Shown: positions 1 through 9,874 of the stretch, piece after piece | How the letters are laid out: every line of letters begins with the position of its first letter | Numbering within the stretch: the first letter of the stretch is position 1 | Source of the DNA: Lachnospiraceae bacterium | Lineage (GTDB): Bacteria > Bacillota > Clostridia > Lachnospirales > Lachnospiraceae | Direction: 5' to 3' | DNA length: 64,000 bases | NCBI GenBank assembly: GCA_021769135.1 | Contig: JAETTM010000016.1 | Span: forward strand, 1-64,000 | The notes under the pieces: model-generated | The model's input: the letters and a program-made list of their open reading frames with translations, nothing else | The model's database searches: none | Told to the model about the DNA's origin: nothing | Position numbers and translations under genes: made by a program

Positions 1-2
1 TG

Positions 3-683
3 TCAGGATTCCGGCAGCTGTAAGCTATAGCCCACACCGCGGATTGTCCGTAAGGTTACAACGCTGCCTACGGTTTGCAGACGGCGGCGGAGGAAATGAA
101 TATAGTTGTCCAAATTGCCGTTTTCGATATCCGCATCCAGGCCCCAGACTTTAGCCAGCAGTTGTTCCCTGGTAAGGGTTTGCTCCGGATTGCGAAAAAA
201 GGACTGGAAAAGCTCGTTTTCCTTTTTGGACAGGCTGCAGGACGTTTTAGGGCCGCTTAAACGGCTTTCCCCAATATGCAGGGTTAAATCCCCAATAGAT
301 AGGGTGTCATCGCCGCGGATGAGCGGTGAGCGCCTTGTAACGCACCGGATGCGGGCCAGGAGCTCCTCGAATTCAAAAGGTTTGACCAGATAATCATCGG
401 CACCCAAGTCAAGGCCCGTAATTTTATCGTTTAAAGTACCGAGAGCGGTAATGAGGATGACGGGGGTGTTGTTGTTTTTCCTCCGCATCATGGTGAGTAG
501 TTCGGTGCCGTCCAGCAGGGGAAGCATCCGGTCCAGCAGGATGACATCGTGAATGTGCTGGCTGGCATAAAAGAGCGCCTCTTCCCCGTCGAAGCAGGAG
601 TCAACGATGAAGTTTTCCTTTTCCAGCTGGTATTTTAAGGAGTGGTTCAGTTTTTTGTCATCTTCTACAAGTAACAGGCGCAT
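3..683 (-). CDS. OmpR/PhoB-family response regulator (receiver + winged-helix)
   Basis: ORF MRLLLVEDDKKLNHSL...DVILLDRMLPLLDG...KPFEFEELLARIRC...TLRTIRGVGYSL; start set at the internal Met (683) rather than the ORF-track start at 707. Confidence 0.95.
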   Translation of the reverse strand: MRLLLVEDDKKLNHSLKYQLEKENFIVDSCFDGEEALFYASQHIHDVILLDRMLPLLDGTELLTMMRRKNNNTPVILITALGTLNDKITGLDLGADDYLVKPFEFEELLARIRCVTRRSPLIRGDDTLSIGDLTLHIGESRLSGPKTSCSLSKKENELFQSFFRNPEQTLTREQLLAKVWGLDADIENGNLDNYIHFLRRRLQTVGSVVTLRTIRGVGYSLQLPES

Positions 684-716
684 GTGGGAAATCCTTTCTG
701 CAAGCATTTTATATTT

Positions 717-797
717 ATTATAGCAAAGAAACCTCTAAATAATCTCTAAAAATTTTTTATGGTTTTAGAGGTTGTTTAGAGGTTGGGCTGATATGAT
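717..797. promoter_or_regulatory. Divergent promoter with symmetric four-box operator (CTCTAAA x2 / TTTAGAG x2)
   Basis: CTCTAAA at 733-739 and 744-750; TTTAGAG at 764-770 and 775-781 (11-bp periodicity in each half). Minus-strand -10 TATAAT (complement of 717-722) and plus-strand -10-like TATGAT (792-797) each lie exactly 10 nt from the nearest box. Confidence 0.7.
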
Positions 798-838
798 AGC
801 ATAGAAAGCAACAGGATATATATGATTATGGAAAAGGA

Positions 839-3250
839 ATGGGAATTAATATGAAGAAGAAAAACAAAAAATGGAGAAAATTTGCCTCGTGGCTTCTGGC
901 GGCAGCCATGCTGTTGAGTATGGCAGGCATAGCAGGATGCGGAAAGGCGGAAAGCGATAAGGGCCCGGAAGAGGGCAAAGCCGTGGGGGAAGAGGCAGGA
1001 AGCTCTGAAGCAACCGGCACGAAAGAGGATGGGGAAGGAGAAGAGGAAGAAAAAGTGATGGGGCGTTACCTGGAACATCCCAATGAGGCCTTAAAGGGGC
1101 AGTTGGATACGGGCAGCGTGATTGTGCATATGGATGATGGAAGCCTGGCCATTATGTCGGGGAATGCGGGAAAATGGGTATCCGCGGACGGCGGCGCCAC
1201 CTGGGAAAAGGATAAACTGCCATGGCATGAGGAAATGAAGGCGGATGAAGTATGGATTATGAATACGGCCATGTCCAGGGATGGATATATTGCGGTGATT
1301 TACGCGGGCGGTAAAAGCGAGGAAGAACAGGAGGAGCAGGAGGAAGATTCTGCCTATTCTTTTCGCCCTAAATATGGGATAGCGTCTCCGGACGGTACTT
1401 TTACGGAAATAGAGATTCCCTATAAGGATATGGAATATGTGCATGTTTTTGGTTTTGGAGAGGACGGCAGGTTGTTTGGCGCGGCTTTGGGCGGAAAAGT
1501 GTATGAAATAGATAAGGAGACGGGCGCCGCTAGAAAAGTGGCAGAGCTTCCCGCTACGGCCTATTACATAGCGGAAAGCAATGAATGGCTGTTGTTGGTG
1601 CATGGAGACGGCGTGGCTATTGTGGATTTGGCCAGCGGGGAAACGGTGAAGGATGAAGTGCTGGATGATTTTATCGGGGAGCAAATCGGCGGACATGTGA
1701 ATATAACCAGCGAGGGGATACAGCCGCTTCTGCTTTTGCCGGGCGAGGATGAAGTTTTATATCTTGTTTTTGATAAGGGGATTTACCGCCATGTCATCGG
1801 CGGCAATGTGATGGAACAGGTGATGGACGGAAGCCTTACTTCCCTGATTAGCCCCAACTATGGAATGACGGATGGGGTTATATTGGAAAATGACGAGTTC
1901 CTGATTGTTTTTTCCGGCGGGATGCTGATGCAGTACCGTTATGATCCGGATATCCCGGCAGTGCCGGAGGTGAAACTGAAAGCGTACAGCCTAAGGGAAA
2001 GCCAGCAGCTGAAAACAGTGATTGCATCTTTCCAGGCGGCCCATCCGGAAGCCTATGTGGAATATGAAATAGGAATGGGGGAGAATTCCGCCATCACAAG
2101 GGAAGATGCGCTGAAAAAGCTGAATACGGAGATTGCGGCAGGAAAGGGGCCGGATTTTCTCCTTCTGGACAACATGCCCGTGGATTCTTATATAGAAAAA
2201 GGAGTTTTGGCGGACTTGACGCCTTTTCTGGATAATAAAACGGAGGAAGAATATTTTCCAAATGTGCTTCACGCGTTCCGGAAGGAGGAAGGAACTTATG
2301 TTGTGCCGGCACAGTTTCGGCTTGCGCTGATAGCCGGGAAAAAAGAGAATGTGGAAAAAGTATCCGATTTGGAATCCCTGGCCGGGATGATGGAAGCCTA
2401 CCGGAAGGAAAACCCGGAGGGTCCGATTCTTGGAAGCAGAAGTGAGGAAGAAATGCTGAATGTGCTGATGCCCGTCTGCGCACCGGCATGGAAAGGGGAA
2501 GATGGGGGAACGGATAAAGAGATGCTGACCCAGTTCTACACATTGGCCAAGAGAATATGGGATGCGGAAAATGAGGGAATCAGCGACGAGGTAAGAGAAG
2601 AATATATAAAATGGCTGGAGGATATGAAGATGTCCGGATTTTCGGGAAATGATATGTGGACAGCACAAACGTCGGTAAGCAATAAAATGATTAACCTGAT
2701 GTCCGGGGAAAATGTTCTTCCGGCTGGAATCTTAATGTTTGACAGCGGGCTGGATGTGATGACTTCGGTGATGAAGGAAATGGGGAAAGAAGAGTACACT
2801 TTTGCCGCATATAACGGACAGGCGCAAAGGATATTCGTGCCGGGCAGCCTGATGGGAATTAACCGGACATCGGAGCATCGGGATATGGCGGTACAGCTGC
2901 TGGAAGAAATGCTCGATAACCATAGCTGGGAAGGAATGCCGGTAAACAGGGCACAGTGGAATGAAAGCATGCGGGGCAATGAGACGGAGGATGGCAGTGC
3001 CTATGCTTCCATGGGAGGAAGCGCGGCGGATGGAAGCAATTCATACTTTTTAGACCTCTACCAATCGTCGGAAGAGGATATAGGGCATTTGGAAAAAATA
3101 GCGGAAGAAGCCAGCGTTCCTTATGTGAAGGAGGCTATACTGGAAGATGCGGTCATCGAAACCGGGGTAAAGGTGCTGCGCGGGGAGATGAGCCCCACGG
3201 CCGGTGTGGAAGAAGTGATGCAGAAGACGGCTATTTATATGGCGGAGTAG
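839..3250 (+). CDS. Extracellular solute-binding lipoprotein with N-terminal Asp-box/propeller-like region
   Basis: Lipobox ...LSMAGIAGC; Asp-box SADGGATWE; C-terminal SBP-like segment PEVKLKAYSLRESQQLKTVIASFQAAHPEAYVEYE...KGPDFLLLDNMPVDSYIEKGVLADLTPFL. The start may be the downstream ATG (MKKKNKKW). Confidence 0.8.
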   Translation: MGINMKKKNKKWRKFASWLLAAAMLLSMAGIAGCGKAESDKGPEEGKAVGEEAGSSEATGTKEDGEGEEEEKVMGRYLEHPNEALKGQLDTGSVIVHMDDGSLAIMSGNAGKWVSADGGATWEKDKLPWHEEMKADEVWIMNTAMSRDGYIAVIYAGGKSEEEQEEQEEDSAYSFRPKYGIASPDGTFTEIEIPYKDMEYVHVFGFGEDGRLFGAALGGKVYEIDKETGAARKVAELPATAYYIAESNEWLLLVHGDGVAIVDLASGETVKDEVLDDFIGEQIGGHVNITSEGIQPLLLLPGEDEVLYLVFDKGIYRHVIGGNVMEQVMDGSLTSLISPNYGMTDGVILENDEFLIVFSGGMLMQYRYDPDIPAVPEVKLKAYSLRESQQLKTVIASFQAAHPEAYVEYEIGMGENSAITREDALKKLNTEIAAGKGPDFLLLDNMPVDSYIEKGVLADLTPFLDNKTEEEYFPNVLHAFRKEEGTYVVPAQFRLALIAGKKENVEKVSDLESLAGMMEAYRKENPEGPILGSRSEEEMLNVLMPVCAPAWKGEDGGTDKEMLTQFYTLAKRIWDAENEGISDEVREEYIKWLEDMKMSGFSGNDMWTAQTSVSNKMINLMSGENVLPAGILMFDSGLDVMTSVMKEMGKEEYTFAAYNGQAQRIFVPGSLMGINRTSEHRDMAVQLLEEMLDNHSWEGMPVNRAQWNESMRGNETEDGSAYASMGGSAADGSNSYFLDLYQSSEEDIGHLEKIAEEASVPYVKEAILEDAVIETGVKVLRGEMSPTAGVEEVMQKTAIYMAE

Positions 3251-3260
3251 GAACAGGATT

Positions 3261-5972
3261 ATGAGAAGGAGAAAATTTATGGGAAAGACAGGAAAACGGG
3301 CCATTATATGGCTGATAACGGCAGCTTTGCTATTGGGAGCCGGAAGTATGTCTGGCTGCGGGCAAGGAGGAACTGGCGGGAATAGGGACGGCAGCGGCGC
3401 GGCCGGGGAAGAAAAGGGCGGCAGCGCGGATGGAGAAGCGAGGAACGGAAACCCGGCAGATGAAGGGGAAGCGCCGGATGTGATGGGGCGTTACCTGGAA
3501 GAAGTGGACGATTCCCTGAAGAATGAATTGAATGTGGGCAGCAGAATCCAACGGATGGAGGATGGCAGCCTGGTAATTATAAGCACTAATTCGGGCAAAT
3601 GGGTTTCAGAGGATAACGGCGCTACCTGGGAGCATGAAGAGATGGCCTGGTTCGAAGAATTGAGCGCATCCAATTGGATTATGAATATTGCGGTGGCTAA
3701 GGATGGGCATATGGCCGTTATTTATGAGCCCCAGGAGAATATGGACGGGAGCGCCGGGGAAGATGCAGGGAATGGCGGCACAGGAGAGGAAGAAGGCGCT
3801 GGGAAAGATACAGAGGACGGCATTGAGGAAGATGCAGAAGAGAATAGCGGGGAATCCAATGCCGCAAAGGGAGCTGAGCAAGAGGATGCAGGCGCCGGAA
3901 AGGCCGGTACGGATGCAGAAGGAAACAGCGATGCAGAAGGAAACAGCGATGCAGAAGAAAATGGCAGCGCGGATGCAGAAGAAAACGGCAATGCGGATGC
4001 AGAACGAAATGACGGAGCGGATGCAGAAGAAAACGCTGGGGAATTTGCGGAAGACGGCGAAGAGATGTGGTCTATGGATTTTTCCATCCACTACAGGTAC
4101 GGCGTTGTGACGCCGGAGGGGGAGTTTATGGATGTGGAAATCCCGTATCAGGACTCGGAGTATGTGAACAATTTTTTCTTTTCCGAGGACAACAGGCTGT
4201 TCGGTGCGGCCCTGGGCGGAAAAATATATGAAGTGGACCTGGAGTCATGCAGCGGGAAAGCGGTAATAGAGCTCTCCGGCTGGGCACAGTATATAGCGGG
4301 GAAGGATGGCAGGCTGATGATGGTAAATCGAGACGGGGTCACCATCGCGGATATGGATACATGGGAAATCGTGGAAGACGAAGCTTTAAACGATTTTTTG
4401 GATGAGCAGGGAAGCAGTCTGGAATACTCTACCGCAGGGATACAGCCCCTTTTGCTGATTCCAGGGGAGGAGGGAATTCTGTATTTTGCTTTTGATAAAG
4501 GGATTTACCGCCATATTATCGGAGGGAGCCTTGTGGAACGGGTGGCGGACGGTTCGCTCAACTCCATGGGAAATCCTTCTTATGGCATGACAGGAGGGGT
4601 TTTGCTGGATGACGATGTATTTTTGATTTTATACGGCAGCGGGGAAATCATGCGGTACAGCTATGACCCCAACATCCCGGCGGTGCCGGAAATACAGCTA
4701 AAGGCTTACAGCCTGACGGAAAACGGATTGCTGCAGACGGCGATTTCCTCTTACCAGTCCAGACACCCGGAAGTGTATATCCGGTATGAAACCGGCATAA
4801 ACGAGAATGGGGCAGCGACCAGAGAGGACGCCCTGAAAAAGCTGAATGCGGAAATAGCCGCAGGGAAAGGGCCGGATTTCTTCCTTCTGGACGATATGCC
4901 GGTGGATTCCTATGTGGAAAAGGGGGTACTTATGGATTTGGCCCCATATCTGGCGGAGAAAGGCGAGGATAAATATTTTACAAATATCATCAACGCTTTC
5001 CGAAAACCGGAGGGAACCTTTGTGGTGCCCGCCCAGTTCCAGGCATCCATTCTGGTGGGGAAGATGGATGATATCGAAAAAATGTCCGGACTGGAAGAAA
5101 TTGCCCAAATGGTGGAGAAATACCGGGAAGAGAAGGCGGACGGCATGATTTTCGGAGCCAGAAGCGAGGAAGAGCTGCTGAATAAGCTTTTGCCCTCCTG
5201 TGCCCCGGCGTGGAAGGACGATGAAGGGAAGGTAAATAAAGATGCGCTGGAAGAATTCTATGGGCTGGCAAAGCGGATATGGGATGCGGAAAGCGCAGGA
5301 ATTAGCAATGATATGAAAGAAGAGTACGAAGAGTGGCTCGAAGACCTGAAGGAGTCCGGGATGACGGATGGGGAAATCAGGGAAAGCCAGTTTGATGTAG
5401 GCGGAAGAATCATTGAGTATCTGACCGGCGGGCAGGAATTCGTGGCTGGTGTGATTGCCGACAGCTTTTCTTTCGATACGATGGTTTCCTGCTTCAGGAT
5501 AAAAGGAAAGACGGACAGCAGCTTCAGGGCATACAGCGGGCAGGCACAGGGCGTGTTTGTGCCGGACAGCCTTATGGGAATCAGCAGCACTTCCCCGCAT
5601 CAGGACATAGCCGTCGGCCTGTTAGAGGAAATGCTGGATAGCGACGGCTGGAGGGGCATGCCGGTGGGAAAGGAAAAATGTAAGGAAAGATTCCTGATAA
5701 ATATGACGGAAGACGGGGGCAGCTATGGCTCAATGGGCGTAGCATCCCAGGATGGCAGCAACTATATAGGGCTGGACATTTACCCCGCCTCGGAAGAAGA
5801 AATAGGGCTGCTCATGCAGGCGATAGCAGAAGCCAATACACCTTATATACGGGATTCCGTCCTGGAAAATGCGGTATGCGATGCCGGAGTTAGGGTGCTG
5901 CAAGGTGAAATATCGGCCATGGAAGGGGCGGAGGAAGTAATACAGGAGACGGCAATTTACATGTCGGAGTGA
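3261..5972 (+). CDS. Paralogous extracellular solute-binding lipoprotein with acidic low-complexity insert
   Basis: Collinear similarity to the preceding ORF; lipobox GSMSGC; Asp-box SEDNGATWE; insert rich in DAEENGxA/DAEGNS repeats. Confidence 0.8.
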   Translation: MRRRKFMGKTGKRAIIWLITAALLLGAGSMSGCGQGGTGGNRDGSGAAGEEKGGSADGEARNGNPADEGEAPDVMGRYLEEVDDSLKNELNVGSRIQRMEDGSLVIISTNSGKWVSEDNGATWEHEEMAWFEELSASNWIMNIAVAKDGHMAVIYEPQENMDGSAGEDAGNGGTGEEEGAGKDTEDGIEEDAEENSGESNAAKGAEQEDAGAGKAGTDAEGNSDAEGNSDAEENGSADAEENGNADAERNDGADAEENAGEFAEDGEEMWSMDFSIHYRYGVVTPEGEFMDVEIPYQDSEYVNNFFFSEDNRLFGAALGGKIYEVDLESCSGKAVIELSGWAQYIAGKDGRLMMVNRDGVTIADMDTWEIVEDEALNDFLDEQGSSLEYSTAGIQPLLLIPGEEGILYFAFDKGIYRHIIGGSLVERVADGSLNSMGNPSYGMTGGVLLDDDVFLILYGSGEIMRYSYDPNIPAVPEIQLKAYSLTENGLLQTAISSYQSRHPEVYIRYETGINENGAATREDALKKLNAEIAAGKGPDFFLLDDMPVDSYVEKGVLMDLAPYLAEKGEDKYFTNIINAFRKPEGTFVVPAQFQASILVGKMDDIEKMSGLEEIAQMVEKYREEKADGMIFGARSEEELLNKLLPSCAPAWKDDEGKVNKDALEEFYGLAKRIWDAESAGISNDMKEEYEEWLEDLKESGMTDGEIRESQFDVGGRIIEYLTGGQEFVAGVIADSFSFDTMVSCFRIKGKTDSSFRAYSGQAQGVFVPDSLMGISSTSPHQDIAVGLLEEMLDSDGWRGMPVGKEKCKERFLINMTEDGGSYGSMGVASQDGSNYIGLDIYPASEEEIGLLMQAIAEANTPYIRDSVLENAVCDAGVRVLQGEISAMEGAEEVIQETAIYMSE

Positions 5973-5981
5973 GTATAGGAA

Positions 5982-6845
5982 ATGAGAAGAAAAGTGATGA
6001 AAGCCAGGTTATATTTTCTTGCGCCCAGCTTCCTGGGGGTGTTTCTGTTCGTACTCCTTCCTTTCGGGGATGTGGTGAGACGTTCATTTATGACGGCGAT
6101 TACAAAGGAAGGGGCGGGAATCCAGAATTACAGGACGATATTTACCAACAGCGCTTTTTTGCTGGCGGTGAAAAATACGCTCCGTTTTACGGTGTTCTGC
6201 ATTCCTTTGATGGTGGCGCTGGGGTTGGTTATCGCGCTGGCGATGGGCAGTATCCGGCATATGCAGACGGTGAAATCCTTTTATCTCTTCCCCCTGGCCA
6301 TGCCTACGGCCACCGTAGCGGTTGTGTGGAAAATGGTTTTTTATGAAAAAGGTTTTCTGAACCAGTGGCTGGAACAGTGGGGGCTTCTGGCCTGGCTGGG
6401 AAATGGGGCCGCCGTGGACTATATTGGAAGCGGCGCCGCATTTTATGTGCTGGCAGGAACTTATATCTGGAAAAACCTGGGGTATACGGTGGTACTTTGG
6501 CTGGCGGGCATTATGGGGGTGAACGGGGAAATGATGGAGGCGGCCCAGGTGGACGGCGCGGGAAAGCTGCAAAGGTTCTGGTATGTGATGCTGCCTAATT
6601 TGAAGGGAAGCCTTTATACGATTGTTGTAATTTCCTTTTTAAATTCCTTTAAGATATACAGGGAAGCCTATTTGGTGGCGGGCTCCTATCCCCATGACAG
6701 CATTTATATGCTGCAGCACCTGTTTAATAACTGGTTCGTCAATTTGGATTTGGATAAAATGGCAGCGGCTGTAGTGGTCTGCGCCCTGTTCTTCCTTGTC
6801 TTTATTATGCTATTGCAATGGCTTTGGGATAAAGAGGCAGGATGA
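5982..6845 (+). CDS. ABC transporter permease, MalF-like (sugar type)
   Basis: Multi-TM protein; permease EAA-loop region MMEAAQVDGAGKLQRFWYVMLPNLKG. Confidence 0.9.
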   Translation: MRRKVMKARLYFLAPSFLGVFLFVLLPFGDVVRRSFMTAITKEGAGIQNYRTIFTNSAFLLAVKNTLRFTVFCIPLMVALGLVIALAMGSIRHMQTVKSFYLFPLAMPTATVAVVWKMVFYEKGFLNQWLEQWGLLAWLGNGAAVDYIGSGAAFYVLAGTYIWKNLGYTVVLWLAGIMGVNGEMMEAAQVDGAGKLQRFWYVMLPNLKGSLYTIVVISFLNSFKIYREAYLVAGSYPHDSIYMLQHLFNNWFVNLDLDKMAAAVVVCALFFLVFIMLLQWLWDKEAG

Positions 6846-6992
6846 GTTTTTCTTGCAGCAGACGGGGCGGCGGATGGCTCATAATGCTTGCAAACATATG
6901 TGAATATATGCGCGCTGTTTTCCACAAAGCCGCTGATGCGAATAGCTTCGGCAATGCCGGATTACAAAAACAGCACAGAAATAGGGGCTAAG

Positions 6993-7868
6993 ATGGATAA
7001 GAAGAAAGCAAGGGAATGGTACATTTTCATAAAGCAGGGCATATTGGAAACGGTTTTGATACTTCCGGCGCTTTTGGTATGCATCCCGATTCTGCTATTG
7101 GTGACAGGCGGGTTTATGGCCAGGGATGAACTGCGGGAAGGGCTTGCCCCCGTGTTTACGGGCATGGGGGATTATATCCAGTGGAACTGGATGCCCAATT
7201 ACCCTACATTTGAAAATTATAAAAGCCTGCTGTTTGAAACGCCCCAGTTTTTTGTTTTGTTCTGGAATTCGGTGAAAATGACGGGGTGTATCCTGATTGG
7301 GCAGCTTCTGATGGGAGTGCCGGCGGCCTGGTCCTTTGCCGTCTACCGTTTCCGGTCAGGGAAAGCGGTGTTTACCATGTATGTGGCGCTGATGCTTCTG
7401 CCTTTTCAGGTGATGATGCTGTCCAACTATCTGGTGTTAGACAGGCTTCACCTTATGAATACCCAGTGGGCGGTGATACTTCCTGCCGTATTTTCCACTT
7501 TCCCGGTTTTTATATGCTATGGAGGATTCCGGCAGATACCGGCGGCCATGCTGGAATCCGCCAGGATAGACGGCGCGGGGGAGCTGCATATCTTTTGGAA
7601 AATAGGGCTGCCCCTTGGAAAAGGGGGGATTCTTTCCGCCATGGTGCTGGGCTTTCTGGAATATTGGAACCTGATGGAGCAGCCTCTGGCTTTTCTGGAA
7701 AGCAAAGAACTGTGGCCTTTGTCATTGTACCTTCCGGAAATTACCTGGCAGCAGGCGGGGTATGCATTTGCGGCTTCGGTGATTACGCTGATACCTTCTG
7801 TGTTTGTGTTTTTGATGGGGCAGGAATATCTGGAACAGGGGATTATTTATGCCGGGCTGAAGGAGTAG
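6993..7868 (+). CDS. ABC transporter permease, MalG-like (sugar type)
   Basis: Multi-TM protein; permease loop MLESARIDGAGELHIFWKIGLPLGKGG; start taken as ATG of MDKKKAREWY inside ORF 6888..7868. Confidence 0.88.
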   Translation: MDKKKAREWYIFIKQGILETVLILPALLVCIPILLLVTGGFMARDELREGLAPVFTGMGDYIQWNWMPNYPTFENYKSLLFETPQFFVLFWNSVKMTGCILIGQLLMGVPAAWSFAVYRFRSGKAVFTMYVALMLLPFQVMMLSNYLVLDRLHLMNTQWAVILPAVFSTFPVFICYGGFRQIPAAMLESARIDGAGELHIFWKIGLPLGKGGILSAMVLGFLEYWNLMEQPLAFLESKELWPLSLYLPEITWQQAGYAFAASVITLIPSVFVFLMGQEYLEQGIIYAGLKE

Positions 7869-7888
7869 ATGGGAAGATTGAAAGGAGC

Positions 7889-9511
7889 ATGGCTATAAAG
7901 ATGAAAAGGAAAGAAAAGATTATGGCGGGATTGGCTGCTTTTTTTGTTTTTATGTGGGTTTGTACGTTGGTTTCCAAGAGCATATATGCTTCCAGGCTGC
8001 CCAGAGTGAATACGGCTAACCCGGAGAAGAAGCGGATAGAGCATCTGGTGGAGGCGGAGGGGATTGTGAAGCAGGGAAGCGACGTGGCGATTCATACGCT
8101 GCCGGGAATGCGGGTGATGAAGATTTGCGTGCGGGTTGGGGATGAAGTGGAGGAAGGAAGCGAACTGTTTTGGCTGGATAAGGATGATTTGGAGGAATTG
8201 ATTGAGGAAAAGAAGCTGGAAGCGGCCAGGCTGGAATACCAGATAGAGGATTTGAAGGAGAACCGGGCGTTGGATGAGATAGAGAGGCAGAAAGGGATTT
8301 CCCGTGCCCAGGAAGATTTGGAAGCGACGCAGGATAAGGCGGACACGGCGTTGGAGCGGGCGGACAAGGAACTTCGCCAGGCAGGGGAGAAGTTGGATAA
8401 GCTGGATGGAAACAGCCCTTCCGTTACATCCGACGGCGACAGGAAGAAAGCCAATGAGGAATATAACCGTTGGGTGGCGCAAGGGGAGCAGATGGCGGCC
8501 ACCGTATCCGGAAACCAGGTGAATGTGGCGGAAAAGGAAAAGAATTTGGAGAAGGTGAAAAAGGAAGGGAAGGAAGATGAGGTTAAGAAGGCGGAAGAAG
8601 AGCTGAAAGCGGCGAAGGAAGCGCTTGAAGCAGCAATGAGAAGCTACGAAAATTATAAAGCAAACCCGAAAAGCCAGCCGGATTTCACCGGGGAGGACAG
8701 CGCGAAGAAGGCGTGGGAAAGCGAGAAAGAAGCTTTGGAAGAAAATATGCAAAGCGCCCAGTACGGAAGAGAGGATGCGCTGACCGGCAATGAGGACAGC
8801 CTGCGGGATGCGGGCAGGAAGCTGGAAGATGCCGGGATGCCGGGGCGGGCGGACAGCACGCTGGAAATTTACCAGATGCAGCTGGAAAGCCTGAAAAAGG
8901 AAATCGAGAAATACCGGGAGATATACAAGGAGGGCGGGAAAGTTGCCAGCGATAGGATGGGAACGGTCACAAAGATCAACCTGACGGTAGGGGAACGCAC
9001 TGTGGACGGTGCGGCGGTAGTCTGCGCGGACAATGAGGTGCCCTACCAGTTTGAAACTTTGATTCCCAAGGAGCAGAAGAAATATGTCAATCAGGGGGAT
9101 GCAGTTACGTTGAAAACGCCGGAGGGCAAAAGCGAACTGGAAATCAATTATCTGGAAGAAGATACTTCCGGCGCTTACCGGGCGGTTGTCTATATGCCCC
9201 AGGGAAAGGGAACTTTGGGGATGAGCGGCACTTTGACCAAGGCGGAAGTCTCGGACAGCTACGAATGCTGCATCCCGGTAAATGCCCTGCATCAAGAGGG
9301 GCTGGGCGAACGGTACTATATTTATCTGGTTGGTGAGCGCGAAGGGATTCTTGGGAAAGAACGGTATGCGGAAATGCGCTATGTGAAGGTGCTGGATGCC
9401 AATGACAGCTATGCCGCTTTGGAGAACGGCTCAGTGGCAAAAGAGGAGGAAGTGATTATAGGCAGCGATAAAGAAGTGGAAAATAATATGGTGGTGCGGG
9501 TGGCGGATTAG
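7889..9511 (+). CDS. HlyD/MacA-like membrane-fusion (periplasmic adaptor) protein with long coiled coil
   Basis: In-frame ATG at 7889 after AAAGGAG; one N-terminal TM; VVKQG..IHTLPGMRVMKICVRVGDEVEEGSELFWLD lipoyl-like half; long charged coiled coil; second half VASDRMGTVTKINLTVGERT. Confidence 0.82.
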   Translation: MAIKMKRKEKIMAGLAAFFVFMWVCTLVSKSIYASRLPRVNTANPEKKRIEHLVEAEGIVKQGSDVAIHTLPGMRVMKICVRVGDEVEEGSELFWLDKDDLEELIEEKKLEAARLEYQIEDLKENRALDEIERQKGISRAQEDLEATQDKADTALERADKELRQAGEKLDKLDGNSPSVTSDGDRKKANEEYNRWVAQGEQMAATVSGNQVNVAEKEKNLEKVKKEGKEDEVKKAEEELKAAKEALEAAMRSYENYKANPKSQPDFTGEDSAKKAWESEKEALEENMQSAQYGREDALTGNEDSLRDAGRKLEDAGMPGRADSTLEIYQMQLESLKKEIEKYREIYKEGGKVASDRMGTVTKINLTVGERTVDGAAVVCADNEVPYQFETLIPKEQKKYVNQGDAVTLKTPEGKSELEINYLEEDTSGAYRAVVYMPQGKGTLGMSGTLTKAEVSDSYECCIPVNALHQEGLGERYYIYLVGEREGILGKERYAEMRYVKVLDANDSYAALENGSVAKEEEVIIGSDKEVENNMVVRVAD

Positions 9512-9561
9512 ATGAATGCAAACCATAGATATCGTTTCAGATTTCGTATGCTTACGCCTGG

Positions 9562-9596
9562 ATGGCCGGATGGGAAGTACTTTCCTTTCCGGCCAT
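9562..9596 (+). terminator. Hairpin terminator candidate after the transporter operon
   Basis: ATGGCCGGA...TCCGGCCAT inverted repeat with inner GGGAA/TTTCC; lies between convergent ORFs. Confidence 0.5.
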
Positions 9597-9613
9597 AGCA
9601 TGTTGAACGCAGG

Positions 9614-9874
9614 TTATGCTAATTTCTGTAGTTTTTCGGAATGCTCCCGAATTACATTCTTTATAACATCAATATCGGCTTGCATTGCTTCAATTTGTTC
9701 AACCCCTGTCTGATACCTCTTATATGTACTTGTATAACACGCTTCAATATTTTGCAATCGTGGAAGAATGTCATTTTCTTGAGTAAGTTCAATTTTTTTC
9801 AGTCTGTCATTAACAGGCTTTAGCTTTTTATCAAGCATATCAGACATTGCAAGCAATAATTCATTATCTGTCAT
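9614..9874 (-). CDS. Small coiled-coil hypothetical protein
   Basis: 86-aa ORF MTDNELLLAMSDMLDKKLKPVNDRLKKIEL...; charged heptad-like sequence. Confidence 0.65.
   Translation of the reverse strand: MTDNELLLAMSDMLDKKLKPVNDRLKKIELTQENDILPRLQNIEACYTSTYKRYQTGVEQIEAMQADIDVIKNVIREHSEKLQKLA

Noticed and set aside
4698-5600. 300-aa antisense ORF opposite lipoprotein 2
   Set aside because: Same antisense-shadow pattern also seen opposite lipoprotein 1 (1991..2668), reflecting paralogous sense sequence rather than a gene.
7286-7888. N-terminal 201 residues of ORF 7286..9511
   Set aside because: Out-of-frame overlap with the MalG-like permease gene; true start of the adaptor is the ATG at 7889 with an SD.
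7847-9295. 482-aa antisense ORF
   Set aside because: Lies opposite the HlyD-like gene; low-complexity L/F/R-rich translation typical of a shadow of a Lys/Glu-rich coiled coil.
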